From contig JAFSTS010000290.1 of the NCBI GenBank assembly GCA_017445685.1, positions 1-6,113 of the forward strand: a stretch of DNA of 6,113 nucleotides. Direction: 5' to 3'. Each line of letters begins with the position of its first letter. The stretch's first letter is position 1. This document shows positions 6,029 through 6,113 of the stretch, one piece after another. This DNA is from Clostridia bacterium. Lineage in GTDB: Bacteria; Bacillota_A; Clostridia; Oscillospirales; Acutalibacteraceae. The position numbers and the translations under genes are program-made. The notes beneath the pieces were generated by a model, which was given only the letters and a program-made list of their open reading frames with translations, had not been told where the DNA came from and ran no database searches.

Positions 6029-6113
6029 CCGCCCTTAGTAACAAGACGGGATGGGGCTGTCGCATTTAGCGAAAAACATTAAAGCAATATAACTTACAAG
6101 GGATGATCGCAAG
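6029..6113. other. Non-coding tail after ferredoxin, no clear terminator
   Basis: These 85 bases run to the window edge. I see only weak structures: TCGC (6060-6063) with GCGA (6069-6072) around a 5-base loop, followed by an A-run rather than a T-run, and GCCC (6031-6034) with GGGC (6054-6057) across a wide loop. An ATG at 6103 is preceded directly by AAGG without proper spacing and only 11 bases remain, so no gene is called. Confidence 0.5.

Noticed and set aside
6103..6113. ATG near the window end as the start of a new gene.
   Set aside because: Only 11 bases remain and the purine run touches the ATG directly, leaving no normal ribosome-binding spacing.

Overview
The window looks like chromosomal DNA from an anaerobic, moderate-GC member of the Clostridia (Firmicutes), most like the Oscillospiraceae/Ruminococcaceae. 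Three things point there: a classic 56-residue clostridial 2[4Fe-4S] ferredoxin, the Firmicutes gene pair holB-ricT, and a clostridial-style Si-type citrate synthase with the GPKHGGAN and GMGHAVY motifs. The assignment is inferred from protein style and gene order, because no marker RNA is present.

All seven genes lie on the + strand. Positions 1-1231 hold the 3' part of a citrate synthase gene, with roughly the first 40 codons missing at the window edge. Its stop codon directly abuts the start of an unrecognised protein with about eight membrane segments (1232-2182). After 18 bases comes an AEC-family (auxin efflux carrier / malate permease superfamily) transporter (2201-3130). Four bases later is a short QueG-like double-[4Fe-4S] protein (3135-3938), and four bases after that the DNA polymerase III delta' subunit gene holB (3943-4818). 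A 53-base gap then leads to ricT/yaaT, a PSP1-domain protein (4872-5738). The tight packing and the lack of a convincing terminator suggest that the first six genes are transcribed together. The ferredoxin gene (5858-6028) has its own extended -10 promoter, a strong Shine-Dalgarno sequence and an inverted repeat near the predicted transcription start, so it looks like a separate unit.

Functionally the run is mixed. The first part is central carbon metabolism (citrate synthase) followed by two membrane proteins, one of them probably an organic-anion transporter. The second part is information processing: a possible tRNA-modification enzyme, a replication clamp-loader subunit, and an RNA-processing factor. 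Three of the last four proteins carry conserved cysteines that bind Fe-S clusters in their families. I see no mobile element, CRISPR array, RNA gene, toxin-antitoxin pair or defence system. The points that deserve a second look are the orphan membrane protein joined to citrate synthase, the truncated QueG-like protein next to holB, the spacer hairpin before ricT, and the palindrome in the ferredoxin leader. None of these amounts to clear evidence of a new system.
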